Positions 1-6,470 of a stretch of DNA of 21,880 nt are shown in pieces (the first letter of the stretch is position 1; every line of letters starts with the position of its first letter). The position numbers and the translations under genes are program-made. The notes beneath the pieces were generated by a model. The model was not told where the DNA came from. It did no database searches and worked only from the letters and a program-made list of their open reading frames with translations. This stretch comes from Faecenecus sp036648855 (GTDB taxonomy: Bacteria; Bacillota_I; Bacilli_A; RF39; UBA660), in the NCBI GenBank assembly GCA_036648855.1, contig JAVWCU010000011.1, positions 1 to 21,880 of the forward strand, given 5' to 3'.

Positions 1-71
1 GCTCGAAGGGATTCGAACCCCTGACCTTTTGGTTCGTAGCCAAACACTCTATCCAACTGAGCTACGAGCGC
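1..71 (-). tRNA. tRNA-Arg(ACG), 3' end cut by window edge
   Basis: Read on the minus strand it has the D-arm AGCTCAGTTGGATAGAG, an anticodon loop with ACG and a normal T-loop (GGTTCGAATCC). The 5' acceptor strand GCGCTCG ends at 71. Its 3' partner is cut after CGAGC, so the last two acceptor bases and the CCA lie outside the window. Last visible gene of the Ser-fMet-Asp-Phe-Arg unit. Confidence 0.93.
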
Positions 72-114
72 GTGCATACGAACACGTATATTTTCTATTA
101 ATGTACATAAATAA

Positions 115-190
<76 letters not shown>

Positions 191-198
191 AAAATAAA

Positions 199-275
199 TG
201 GCGGTCTCGACGGGGCTCGAACCCGCGCTCTTCTGCGTGACAGGCAGACGTGTTAACCAACTGCACCACGAGACC
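199..275 (-). tRNA. tRNA-Asp(GTC)
   Basis: Acceptor GGTCTCG/CGAGACC, anticodon GTC in the loop CTGTCAC, T-loop GGTTCGAGCCC, discriminator G as usual for tRNA-Asp, CCA encoded (199-201). Confidence 0.97.
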
Positions 276-278
276 AAA

Positions 279-355
<77 letters not shown>

Positions 356-380
356 ATATAACAATTATCAAACTAATAAA

Positions 381-473
381 TGGCGGAGGAAAAGGGATTC
401 GAACCCCTGCACCGCTTGCGCGATCTCCCGGTTTTCAAGACCGGTCCCTTCAACCAGGCTTGGGTATTCCTCC
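381..473 (-). tRNA. tRNA-Ser(TGA)
   Basis: Class II tRNA with a long variable arm, acceptor GGAGGAA/TTCCTCC, anticodon TGA in CTTGAAA, discriminator G and CCA encoded. First gene of the second tRNA unit, about 40 bp downstream of its promoter. Confidence 0.96.
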
Positions 474-521
474 ATCCTAATTTTGTTGACAATAAAGTCA
501 TCTAAATAAGACAACATATAG

Positions 522-551
522 ATTATAACATTACAATTTTGCTAAAGTCAA
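522..551 (-). promoter_or_regulatory. sigma-A promoter of the Ser-fMet-Asp-Phe-Arg tRNA unit
   Basis: On the minus strand TTGACT (551-546), 18-bp spacer and a perfect TATAAT (527-522), about 50 bp upstream of tRNA-Ser. The rest of the 474-652 gap is AT-rich and I see no gene in it. Confidence 0.8.
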
Positions 552-652
552 CCTAAAATATTACTTTTTATTATAACCCTGATACTTATACACATTATTA
601 TATGCTATTTGTTTTTAATAATTAATGTTATTCTTCTAAATAGTATTGATTT

Positions 653-678
653 AAAAAAAACGAACTATTACTAGTTCG
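653..678 (-). terminator. terminator of the Val-Thr-Tyr-Gln-Lys-Leu tRNA unit
   Basis: Minus-strand hairpin with a 7-bp stem CGAACTA/TAGTTCG and a GTAA loop, followed directly by eight T residues. It lies just after tRNA-Leu and separates the two tRNA units. Confidence 0.88.
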
Positions 679-689
679 GCTTTTCAAAT

Positions 690-778
690 TGGTGCCTAAG
701 GCCGGACTTGAACCGGCACGAGATATGAGTCCCGCAGGATTTTAAGTCCTGTGCGTCTACCTGTTCCGCCACTCAGGC
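690..778 (-). tRNA. tRNA-Leu(TAA)
   Basis: Class II tRNA with a long variable arm, acceptor GCCTGAG/CTTAGGC, anticodon TAA in CTTAAAA, discriminator A, CCA encoded, T-loop GGTTCAAGTCC. Last gene of the first tRNA unit. Confidence 0.96.
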
Positions 779-786
779 ATATAAAT

Positions 787-862
787 TGGTGTCCTGTTGG
801 AGATTCGGACTCCAGACCCTTTGATTAAAAGTCAAATGCTCTACCAACTGAGCTAACAGGAC
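787..862 (-). tRNA. tRNA-Lys(TTT) with C at T-loop position 55
   Basis: Acceptor GTCCTGT/ACAGGAC, anticodon TTT in CTTTTAA, discriminator A, CCA encoded. The T-arm is TGGAG-TCCGAAT-CTCCA with all five stem pairs intact, but the loop reads T54-C55-C56 instead of the near-universal T54-U55-C56. The D-loop still has the G18G19 pair (AGTTGGTAG). The cloverleaf is otherwise sound, so I call it functional. Confidence 0.93.
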
Positions 863-868
863 AAAGAT

Positions 869-943
869 TGGCTGCCTCGGCTAGATTCGGACTAGCGCGT
901 GTCAGAGTCAAAGTCTGATGCCTTACCGCTTGGCTACGAGGCA
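869..943 (-). tRNA. tRNA-Gln(TTG) with C at T-loop position 55
   Basis: Acceptor TGCCTCG/CGAGGCA with the U1-A72 pair typical of bacterial tRNA-Gln, anticodon TTG in CTTTGAC, discriminator G, CCA encoded. The T-arm is GCTAG-TCCGAAT-CTAGC, a perfect stem with the same seven-base loop as the neighbouring tRNA-Lys, so position 55 is again C. Confidence 0.93.
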
Positions 944-951
944 ACATTATT

Positions 952-1036
952 TGGTGGAGAGAGATGGGTTCGAACCATCGAAACCACTGGTAACAGATTT
1001 ACAGTCTGTCGCGTTTAGCCACTTCGCTACCTCTCC
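952..1036 (-). tRNA. tRNA-Tyr(GTA)
   Basis: Class II tRNA with a variable arm, acceptor GGAGAGG/TCTCTCC, anticodon GTA in CTGTAAA, T-loop GGTTCGAACCC (normal), discriminator A, CCA encoded. Confidence 0.96.
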
Positions 1037-1044
1037 AAAAAAAA

Positions 1045-1120
1045 TGGTGCCGAAAACAGGAATTGAACCCGTAACCTATTGATTACAAATCAATTGCTCT
1101 ACCAATTGAGCTATTTCGGC
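1045..1120 (-). tRNA. tRNA-Thr(TGT)
   Basis: Acceptor GCCGAAA/TTTCGGC, anticodon TGT in TTTGTAA, T-loop GGTTCAATTCC (normal), discriminator A, CCA encoded (1045-1047). Confidence 0.96.
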
Positions 1121-1129
1121 ACATAAATA

Positions 1130-1206
1130 TGGTGGGCGATGTAGGACTCGAACCTACGACCCCCTGCTTGTAGGGCAGATGCTCTAACCAACTGAGCTAA
1201 TCACCC
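1130..1206 (-). tRNA. tRNA-Val(TAC)
   Basis: Acceptor GGGTGAT/ATCGCCC (one T-G wobble), anticodon TAC in CCTACAA, T-loop GGTTCGAGTCC, discriminator A, CCA encoded. First gene of the first tRNA unit, about 30 bp below the promoter. Confidence 0.97.
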
Positions 1207-1234
1207 AACTATAATAATAGCTGTGATGTTATTA

Positions 1235-1263
1235 AATATACCATCTCATGAAACCTTTGTCAA
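1235..1263 (-). promoter_or_regulatory. sigma-A promoter of the Val-Thr-Tyr-Gln-Lys-Leu tRNA unit
   Basis: Minus strand: consensus TTGACA (1263-1258), 17-bp spacer, TATATT (1240-1235). It lies just after the S1-protein gene, for which I find no clear terminator. Confidence 0.82.
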
Positions 1264-1289
1264 TACAGATTAGGTTTTTTTTTAGATAA

Positions 1290-1661
1290 TCATTGCTTTT
1301 CTTTTTCTTCATGAGAAATACATACTAATTTTTGATTGACCCACCTATCTAGATTCTCTTTAAGCGGTAAAAAGCCACTAGGAGTTTCCTGTATTTTTTG
1401 CCTCTTTCTATTATTCATTCTATAATCAATATCTCTAATACTTAACTTTACTTGACATGTTTCATCGTTACTATCTACTACTTTTACTTTTATAGTCTCT
1501 CCAACATTTACATAATCATTTACACTTTTCACAAAACCACTTGATATTTCCGAAATATGTATTAATCCATTATAGTATTCATCTAAGCCAACAAAAATAC
1601 CGTATTTTTCTACACCAGTAACGCATCCTGTCACTATTTTACCTTTTTCATACTTTGACAT
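1290..1661 (-). CDS. small S1-domain RNA-binding protein (YugI/CvfD-like)
   Basis: A 123-residue protein made almost entirely of one S1 (OB-fold) RNA-binding domain, residues about 4-77. The typical pattern is visible: GxVTGVEKYGIFVGL, then GLIHISEIS, then VGETIKVKVV and LSIRD. A basic linker (MNNRKRQK) and a short C-terminal tail follow. Size and architecture match the Firmicutes general stress protein 13 family (B. subtilis YugI, S. pneumoniae CvfD), which are ribosome- or RNA-associated post-transcriptional regulators. The start is ATG with AAGGTG upstream. It is divergent from nifU, and its own promoter has an extended -10. The specific RNA target cannot be read from the sequence. A generic S1 protein is the alternative call. 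Confidence 0.85.
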   Translation of the reverse strand: MSKYEKGKIVTGCVTGVEKYGIFVGLDEYYNGLIHISEISSGFVKSVNDYVNVGETIKVKVVDSNDETCQVKLSIRDIDYRMNNRKRQKIQETPSGFLPLKENLDRWVNQKLVCISHEEKEKQ

Positions 1662-1683
1662 TTTGCTACACCTTCTTGCTTGT

Positions 1684-1713
1684 ATTATAGCATAAAAGAT
1701 AAAATTAGGGCAA
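1684..1713 (-). promoter_or_regulatory. promoter of the S1-domain gene
   Basis: Minus strand TTGCCC (1713-1708), 18-bp spacer, perfect TATAAT (1689-1684) preceded by TGC, which makes an extended -10. About 23 bp upstream of the ATG. Confidence 0.65.
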
Positions 1714-1723
1714 CTAAAAATGA

Positions 1724-1752
1724 TTGCTTATATTATTAATTACTAGTATAAT
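1724..1752 (+). promoter_or_regulatory. promoter of nifU-like gene
   Basis: TTGCTT (1724-1729), 17-bp spacer, TATAAT (1747-1752). The start codon is only 17 bp downstream, so the predicted leader is about 10 nt and consists mainly of the ribosome binding site. Confidence 0.55.
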
Positions 1753-1768
1753 TATATTGGTGATAAGA

Positions 1769-1999
1769 ATGAGTGAAGTAGAATTACATATCATAGCAGT
1801 TATTGATAAGTTAAGACCTTTTTTAATGAGTGATGGTGGTATGATCGATTTTGTTAAATTTGAAAATGGCATTGCCTATGTTAAATTATCTGGTGCTTGT
1901 AGTGAATGCAGTCTTATGGAATACACACTAAAGGATGGCATTGAAGTTGCAATCACGAGTGAGGTTCCGGAAGTAGTAGAAGTTAGAAATGTGATTTAG
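1769..1999 (+). CDS. NifU C-terminal-domain Fe-S cluster scaffold/carrier protein
   Basis: A 76-residue protein consisting only of the NifU-like (Nfu) domain: KLRPFLMSDGG near the N-terminus, then a central Cys-x-x-Cys pair (C44, C47 in GACSECS) that in this family holds a bridging [4Fe-4S] cluster between two subunits. The family stores or delivers Fe-S clusters in the cytosol, and B. subtilis YutI is the equivalent. I start it at ATG 1769 because GGTGAT lies just upstream and the protein then begins at the conserved domain. The in-frame upstream codons would add only a hydrophobic stretch encoded by promoter sequence. Its stop codon directly abuts the stop of the convergent YutH-like gene. 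Confidence 0.9.
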   Translation: MSEVELHIIAVIDKLRPFLMSDGGMIDFVKFENGIAYVKLSGACSECSLMEYTLKDGIEVAITSEVPEVVEVRNVI

Positions 2000-2923
2000 T
2001 CATATTTTTTTTATGAGCCAAGTTACTTCTGGTAAATAGCTATGCTTTTTTAAAATATGATATATTTCTACTAAAAATTCCTTATATTCATTTCCCCTCT
2101 CGGCTATTAAAAGCATACTTTTTTCAGTGATTTTTTTATCTATCATTTTTTCATAAGCATCAAAATAAAAAGAAGGAAATAACAATCTTCCAAACAATAA
2201 TCGATAACCATATTGCGATAATACTATTGATTCAAGATAATCTTCAAGTTTAGTTAAACTATAACTTCCTGATAAAAAATATGATTTCAAGTATTCTGCA
2301 TAATCTCTGCTTGGATGATCAATTATTAGTGAAAGTGGATTGTAGTACTGACATAAATCATCTGTAAAGTTGATTCTTCTATGTGAAATAGTCATGCCAT
2401 CTTCACTTGTGGGTTTTTCTTCTAAAACAGTATTTTGTATATAACTAATGGCATTTTCCCCTAATCCTATATAATACCAAATGTTATTCATTAAATCTAA
2501 GTGTCCTAATTTAATATGTTCTATTTGATATTCAATATAATCTATTTTTTGAGACCATAGGTAAACCCAATTAAAGTGACTTAGAGATTGTAAATCCTTA
2601 GTAATTTTAATTGGAACAGCTTTTAAATTCTCTATATCAATCTGTTTATGATTACTATTTGCTAGTTTTATCAAAACATAGGGTATATTTTCTATAACTG
2701 TAATAACACTGTTTTCTTTGTTCAAAATTATTCTATGATAATTTTTATCCTTCACTATAGCTTCTAAATTTAAAAGATATAATGTCTTTGCTTCCTCTAG
2801 TGGTCTTCTATTATACATGGTCAAAATGTATTCCTGATTTTGGTGGGAAAAATAATATGTTTGATGAGAAAAACGAATATTATCTACTGCTAAATTATAA
2901 TAGTACTTAATGGTATTTTTCAT
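2000..2923 (-). CDS. yutH: YutH-like protein (spore coat-associated, kinase-fold family)
   Basis: A 307-residue soluble protein. It resembles the YutH/CotS group, which has a degenerate aminoglycoside-phosphotransferase-like fold. The stretch HPSRDYAEYLKSYF (about 202-215) and the YGYRLLFGRLLFPSFYFD segment (about 236-253) fit that family, but I see no intact Brenner HxDxxxxN catalytic motif, so enzymatic activity is doubtful. In B. subtilis YutH is spore coat-associated and is encoded near nifU-like yutI, yutD and yunB, all of which also occur in this window. The start is ATG with GGGTGAG upstream. It is convergent with the NifU gene, with no bases between the two stops. The family call is moderate, and the spore role is inferred from relatives and neighbours. 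Confidence 0.62.
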   Translation of the reverse strand: MKNTIKYYYNLAVDNIRFSHQTYYFSHQNQEYILTMYNRRPLEEAKTLYLLNLEAIVKDKNYHRIILNKENSVITVIENIPYVLIKLANSNHKQIDIENLKAVPIKITKDLQSLSHFNWVYLWSQKIDYIEYQIEHIKLGHLDLMNNIWYYIGLGENAISYIQNTVLEEKPTSEDGMTISHRRINFTDDLCQYYNPLSLIIDHPSRDYAEYLKSYFLSGSYSLTKLEDYLESIVLSQYGYRLLFGRLLFPSFYFDAYEKMIDKKITEKSMLLIAERGNEYKEFLVEIYHILKKHSYLPEVTWLIKKI

Positions 2924-2939
2924 TTACTCACCCACTATT

Positions 2940-2967
2940 ACTTTATGTAATTAAATAAATCTTATGA
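2940..2967 (-). promoter_or_regulatory. possible sporulation-type (SigE-like) promoter of yutH
   Basis: On the minus strand TCATAAG (2967-2961), 13 bp, then CATAAAGT (2947-2940), loosely like SigE boxes (TCATATT and CATACAAT). No convincing sigma-A promoter is visible here. Weak call in AT-rich DNA. Confidence 0.25.
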
Positions 2968-2972
2968 TATGA

Positions 2973-3002
2973 CAAAAAAAAGAATAAAGTAATTATTCTT
3001 TT
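2973..3002 (-). terminator. terminator after the coiled-coil gene
   Basis: Minus strand inverted repeat AAAAGAATAA/TTATTCTTTT with a 5-nt loop, continuing into a run of T. It lies just after the coiled-coil gene ending at 3018. Confidence 0.8.
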
Positions 3003-3017
3003 AAGTAATTGAGTGTT

Positions 3018-4160
3018 TTATCTTTGACGAGCTCCAACTGACTCTATTTCTTCTTTAGATATTGTAGATAAAGCATCTAGAGCAAAAGGATTAAATCCTA
3101 CAACTGCTTTATTTTCTTTAGTTGGCTCTGTTTGAATTAAACTTGTTTCTACCTTGTCTCCAAGAATTTGAGTTGCCAAATTAGCTATCTGAATATTTTT
3201 ATTAGCCATTTCTTCAGCTTGTTTAGCTGTTTCCTCAGCTTTTTGAGTAGCCTTTAAATTAGCGGCTTTTTGTTCTTTTAATAATTCTTCACTGGCAGCA
3301 AGTTCTTGTTCAATTCTTTTTCTATTCTCTTTTTCTGCATTTCTTACACTATCAAGAGCTAGTTCAATTTGTTTAACATATTTTGCCACTGCTGATATTG
3401 CTTCTTTATTTCTTTCTATCTGTTTTTCCTTTTCAACAGTATCCATTCCTAAAGTAGTAGTTTCTTGTTTATTTCCTTGAATTTGATTCTTTATAGCATT
3501 TATCTCACTACGAGTAGCTGCTATTTCTGCAGATACACTATCAATACCTTCTATTTTTTTAGATAAGTCCTTAGGAACAGGAACTTTTTGATCATCTAAA
3601 GCAATTTCCACTTCTTGAATAGTTTCTTTTTTGTTAATAATTTCTTCTTTTTTCTCTTCTACTTTAGTTGGCTTTTCTACTGGTAAATCTACTACTGTTT
3701 CCATAATTGGTTTTACAGGCATCTCTGGTTTCATTTCCATTTTTGGTTCCTCTTTTATTTCTATCGTTGAATTATTATTGTTCAACTCACTTGTTTGCAC
3801 TTTTACTTTTTTGATTGCAGCAATTTGTTTTGCAGATAATCTTAATTTACTGCCTTCATATGAACCTGATGCGTTAGCTTTAGATAAAGCCGCAAGCTCA
3901 TCATAATTAATATTATTTAAAACTTTATGATTAATTGACTCTTTTACTATTTTATTTGAATTGCTAGCAATAGGCTCTGCTTTTTTCTGCTTAACAGTAG
4001 CCAGTTCTTTATATGCATTATAGGTTTTTTTAGATGCTTTAAGTACACTGACTCTATCTTCAAGAGATACAGTAGCTTTAAAAATATCTTCTATATTCGC
4101 TATCGGAGATATATTTTTAAGCCTTTTCCTTTTGCTAACTACATCTTCTATATCAATCAT
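3018..4160 (-). CDS. coiled-coil protein of unknown function
   Basis: I do not recognise this 380-residue protein. It has no signal peptide or membrane segment and is probably cytoplasmic. A basic N-terminal region (about 1-60, beginning MIDIEDVVSKRKRLKN) is followed by a Lys/Ala-rich stretch with LRLSAKQIAAIKKVKV (about 106-121). A low-complexity Glu/Lys/Pro/Met linker spans about 130-190. A long heptad-rich, alanine-rich coiled coil spans about 200-330 (for example KENRKRIEQELAASEELLKE). A distinct C-terminal motif GFNPFALDALSTISKEEIES follows. It starts at ATG with AGGAGG 9 nt upstream, 19 bp after the DUF1292 gene, and is followed by a terminator, so the two form one operon. The layout suggests a structural or scaffold protein with conserved tips on an elongated rod, but the function is unknown. 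Confidence 0.85.
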   Translation of the reverse strand: MIDIEDVVSKRKRLKNISPIANIEDIFKATVSLEDRVSVLKASKKTYNAYKELATVKQKKAEPIASNSNKIVKESINHKVLNNINYDELAALSKANASGSYEGSKLRLSAKQIAAIKKVKVQTSELNNNNSTIEIKEEPKMEMKPEMPVKPIMETVVDLPVEKPTKVEEKKEEIINKKETIQEVEIALDDQKVPVPKDLSKKIEGIDSVSAEIAATRSEINAIKNQIQGNKQETTTLGMDTVEKEKQIERNKEAISAVAKYVKQIELALDSVRNAEKENRKRIEQELAASEELLKEQKAANLKATQKAEETAKQAEEMANKNIQIANLATQILGDKVETSLIQTEPTKENKAVVGFNPFALDALSTISKEEIESVGARQR

Positions 4161-4179
4161 TTTCCTTGCCTCCTATCTA

Positions 4180-4446
4180 CTATTCTTCATTTTTAGAAAG
4201 TTCACGTAGTACTTCTTTTATTCTAGTCCATTCTTCATCGTTTTGAATATTTCCTAGACTATATTGATCATTATTCTTTTTTCTAAGTGATGCCACATAA
4301 ATTGTAACATTGCCATTTTCATCAGTTTCATTTTTAGTGTAAACAACAAATTCCTTTTTTGTATCGTTAAATTCAAATGCTAATAATACCTCTACTTCAT
4401 CAATTGATCCATCTTCTAGTACAATTGACATAATTCTTTTTTCCAT
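4180..4446 (-). CDS. DUF1292 (YrzB-like) protein
   Basis: An 88-residue acidic protein of the DUF1292 family. It begins with a beta-rich half (SIVLEDGSIDEVEVLLAFEF, then KKEFVVYTK, then VTIYVASL) and ends with the family's helical signature DEEWTRIKEVLREL. B. subtilis YrzB is a relative, and the family's biochemical function is not established. AAGGAGG lies 4 nt before the chosen ATG. The in-frame ATG five codons later would be too far from that site. It is the first gene of a two-gene operon with the coiled-coil protein, and a sigma-A promoter precedes it. In many Firmicutes this family sits beside ruvX/alaS, but not here. Confidence 0.87.
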   Translation of the reverse strand: MEKRIMSIVLEDGSIDEVEVLLAFEFNDTKKEFVVYTKNETDENGNVTIYVASLRKKNNDQYSLGNIQNDEEWTRIKEVLRELSKNEE

Positions 4447-4473
4447 GGTACCTCCTTATTATCTTATATATCT

Positions 4474-4501
4474 ATTCTATCATGTTTTCTATATATTTCA
4501 A
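4474..4501 (-). promoter_or_regulatory. promoter of the DUF1292/coiled-coil operon
   Basis: Minus strand TTGAAA (4501-4496), 16-bp spacer, TAGAAT (4479-4474), about 28 bp upstream of the DUF1292 start and directly after the yutD stop. Confidence 0.6.
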
Positions 4502-4504
4502 CCT

Positions 4505-4783
4505 TTATTTGATTTTTTTCAATAAAAAATATCCACAATTATATGCACAGTAGTTTTCTATATACTGATTTAAGTATTTTATATTATTTATATCTTTAAC
4601 ATTATCATTAGTTTCATCATAAAAACCTTTTAAGCGTAATTTATCATAGGCATAATCTCCAAAAATATAATCGAATTCTGCAAAATAATCTGTGCATTTT
4701 TCCTTTACTATTTCACTGTCAAATACTTCCTTATTTTTTTGGATTAGTTCATATTCATTCTCATTTAATACAATGTTTTTCAT
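4505..4783 (-). CDS. yutD: YutD family protein (DUF1027)
   Basis: A 92-residue protein that matches the YutD family along its whole length: FDYIFGDYAYDKLRLKGFYDE (about 38-58) and, near the end, YIENYCAYNCGYFLLKK, which has the conserved NCxYFxLK ending. B. subtilis YutD is 102 residues or shorter in its core, so the gene is full length. The molecular role of the family is not established, although it is widely conserved in Bacilli. ATG is preceded by AAAGGAG. It follows yunB in the same orientation and lies near the yutH- and yutI-like genes, which matches the gene neighbourhood in B. subtilis. An extended -10 promoter lies in the 109-bp gap upstream. Confidence 0.9.
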   Translation of the reverse strand: MKNIVLNENEYELIQKNKEVFDSEIVKEKCTDYFAEFDYIFGDYAYDKLRLKGFYDETNDNVKDINNIKYLNQYIENYCAYNCGYFLLKKIK

Positions 4784-4854
4784 TAATTCTCCTTTACTAA
4801 TAAAATCTTTGTAGCTTACAATTATTAAGGATAAGCAACTTGATTATATTATAT

Positions 4855-4863
4855 ATTATATCA
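4855..4863 (-). promoter_or_regulatory. extended -10 promoter of yutD
   Basis: Minus strand TGATATAAT, an extended -10 element, followed by further overlapping TATAAT-like repeats. No good -35 hexamer is visible. It is the only promoter-like signal in the gap between yunB and yutD. Confidence 0.45.
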
Positions 4864-4892
4864 TAATTACTACTTGTATTATGTAATATTTC

Positions 4893-5654
4893 TTATTTAA
4901 TTATGGGAGTTGATAATAATAGAGAGTCTCGGTCATAACCTTTTTGATAATAATTAGGGACTTGCCCTTGAATCATTTTCATAGCAATTGGAATTTCTGT
5001 CATAACGCTTATTTCTTCTAATGATAACGGCAAGGCTATTTGGACATTTATATTTACTTTAACAAATGCTTCCATCATGGCATTATTAATGCCATAACTA
5101 GTTACTTTAGAGCTGACACTACTTGTAACGTTACCTATAAAATGAATTTTTACGGGTATTTTAGGGCCAAGGTTAGATAGTAATACATTATTAGTAACTG
5201 TACCCATAGGTATTTTAGAAACTAAGCCCTTTTTAATTTTTTTGAAAAGAGCATTATCTAATATTATATCTGACTTTTTCAGAAAAACTACATCACCATT
5301 TTCCAGAGCTTTTAGATTATCTCTAACTAGTTGATTAGTAAATGTTAGTAATTGGTTAATGACGACCGGATTAAAATCAATCATAGTAATAATACCCCGC
5401 TCATCTTTACTTGTTTTGAATAGTTCTTGTTTTTGTAATTGACTGGGTATCTTATTTTTTACTGCTTGATTCATTATTTCTGTAACAATATACTTGGCAT
5501 CTACTTTAGCATAGTGCATTAATACAGGCCAGATATTACTACTAATATAAAAAATTAAAATAGATGTAGATAAGGCAATACCTATCAATGATAAAATTAG
5601 AATTTTTTTCTTTGATTTTCTTTGCTGATGGATTAGATTAATTTTATTTTTCAT
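4893..5654 (-). CDS. yunB: sporulation protein YunB
   Basis: A 253-residue protein with a basic N-terminal tail, one membrane segment (about 18-40) and a large extracytoplasmic domain. The C-terminal half carries clear YunB-family signatures: NLGPKIPVKIHFIGNV, SYGINNAMMEAFVKV and a closing block from VMTEIPIAMKMIQGQVP onward. In B. subtilis yunB belongs to the mother-cell sigma-E regulon and is needed for proper spore formation, so its presence implies a spore-forming or formerly spore-forming lineage. ATG with AGGTGA upstream. Only about 30 bp separates it from the terminator of the DUF2752 gene. I do not see a standard sigma-A promoter there, which fits developmental regulation but does not prove it. 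Confidence 0.93.
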   Translation of the reverse strand: MKNKINLIHQQRKSKKKILILSLIGIALSTSILIFYISSNIWPVLMHYAKVDAKYIVTEIMNQAVKNKIPSQLQKQELFKTSKDERGIITMIDFNPVVINQLLTFTNQLVRDNLKALENGDVVFLKKSDIILDNALFKKIKKGLVSKIPMGTVTNNVLLSNLGPKIPVKIHFIGNVTSSVSSKVTSYGINNAMMEAFVKVNINVQIALPLSLEEISVMTEIPIAMKMIQGQVPNYYQKGYDRDSLLLSTPIIK

Positions 5655-5686
5655 AATTTCACCTAAGTAAGTATATGTTTATTAAT

Positions 5687-5710
5687 AAAAAAAAGTAGAT
5701 TTCTCTACTA
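5687..5710 (-). terminator. terminator of the DUF4234/DUF2752 operon
   Basis: Minus strand AGTAGA-GAAA-TCTACT followed by about eight T residues. The stem begins inside the TAG stop codon of the DUF2752 gene. Confidence 0.88.
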
Positions 5711-6100
5711 ATAAGGACGAAAATATTCAAAACCTGGTATGTTTCTTATAATTCCAAATATCACAACTAAAAACAGAATAAGATAAGTGATTGGTTGAGG
5801 AATTTTAAGAAAATATGGTTTAGTATTTTTAATATACCTTATCATACTAATAATTATGTATATTAAAACTATCGGTATAAAAACAATTAGAGCATTCATC
5901 CTAATTGCCCCAAATAAGTCGAAATTTTGTAGCATGATAAATGCTCTTGTCAAGCCACACCCTGGGCAATATAAGCCTGTTAATTGGTGAAACAAGCAAG
6001 GAATGCCTATGTCGTAATAATTAAATAGTAGGAGTAATCCTATTCCCATAATTGAAAAAAGGAAAACTACTACCATCAGTTTGATTGTTCTTCTTAGCAT
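5708..6100 (-). CDS. DUF2752 membrane protein
   Basis: A 130-residue protein with three predicted membrane segments (about 7-28, 66-88, 104-122). Between the first two lies the DUF2752 signature: CLFHQLTGLYCPGCGLTRA with cysteines C35, C45 and C48, followed by N69 in the next helix. The family function is not known, and the conserved Cys/His pattern in an extracytoplasmic or interfacial loop suggests metal or redox chemistry (inference). The ATG follows the DUF4234 stop by one base (TAAAATG) and has no good ribosome binding site, so translation is probably coupled. DUF2752 genes are commonly found beside other small membrane proteins such as TM2 or DUF4234 proteins, as here. Confidence 0.88.
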   Translation of the reverse strand: MLRRTIKLMVVVFLFSIMGIGLLLLFNYYDIGIPCLFHQLTGLYCPGCGLTRAFIMLQNFDLFGAIRMNALIVFIPIVLIYIIISMIRYIKNTKPYFLKIPQPITYLILFLVVIFGIIRNIPGFEYFRPY

Positions 6101-6101
6101 T

Positions 6102-6458
6102 TTACTTTAAAACTACAGAATCTGATATTCTATTTAACTCAGACTGTAATATACAATAAGATACAAGATCTAATCCAAATAGAGATAATATCAAACAAAC
6201 TATAGCATTATTACTAGCCACAATATTTCTCTCTTGTTCTGTTTCATAAATTAATTGAGCTGTTTTATAATTCCAATAAATAGAATAAATACCACAGGTT
6301 AAAACAGTTAATAAGATAGTCATACCTGCACTAGTAGTTTGATTTTTGTTAACTATAGCAGTTTCATTTGTAATGGAAATTAACCAAAATATTCCATAAA
6401 TACCACAGGTAATTAGGGTTAGTAACAAATTAGTAGCAACGTCTCTCTTTTGTATCAT
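6102..6458 (-). CDS. DUF4234 membrane protein with internal repeat
   Basis: A 118-residue protein with three hydrophobic segments (about 8-27, 45-63, 82-100). It contains the DUF4234 motif twice: LLLTLITCGIYGIFW at about 11-25 and ILLTVLTCGIYSIYW at about 48-62, each with the TCGIYxIxW core. Its biochemical function is unknown. ATG with AGGAGG upstream, 12 bp after the tail-anchored protein gene. It is the middle gene of a three-gene operon ending at 5687. At the DNA level the two TCGIY cores are identical over 15 bases (see findings). Confidence 0.85.
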   Translation of the reverse strand: MIQKRDVATNLLLTLITCGIYGIFWLISITNETAIVNKNQTTSAGMTILLTVLTCGIYSIYWNYKTAQLIYETEQERNIVASNNAIVCLILSLFGLDLVSYCILQSELNRISDSVVLK

Positions 6459-6470
6459 TTTTCTTTCCTC

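Noticed and set aside
787..943. tRNA-Lys and tRNA-Gln as pseudogenes because of the C55 change
   Set aside because: All stems are paired, the anticodons and CCA are intact, and the change is the same in both. A decayed gene would show scattered mismatches.
690..1206. Regularly spaced repeated motifs suggesting a CRISPR array
   Set aside because: The repeats are shared tRNA D-arm and T-arm sequences. Every unit folds as a different tRNA with CCA.
1266..1289. A terminator after the S1-domain gene
   Set aside because: Only a weak GATTA/TAATC pairing around an A-rich stretch is present, and no T tract follows on the minus strand.
5655..5690. A SigE promoter in front of yunB (CATATACT as -10)
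   Set aside because: No matching -35 box is found at the right distance, which falls in the T tract and hairpin of the upstream terminator.
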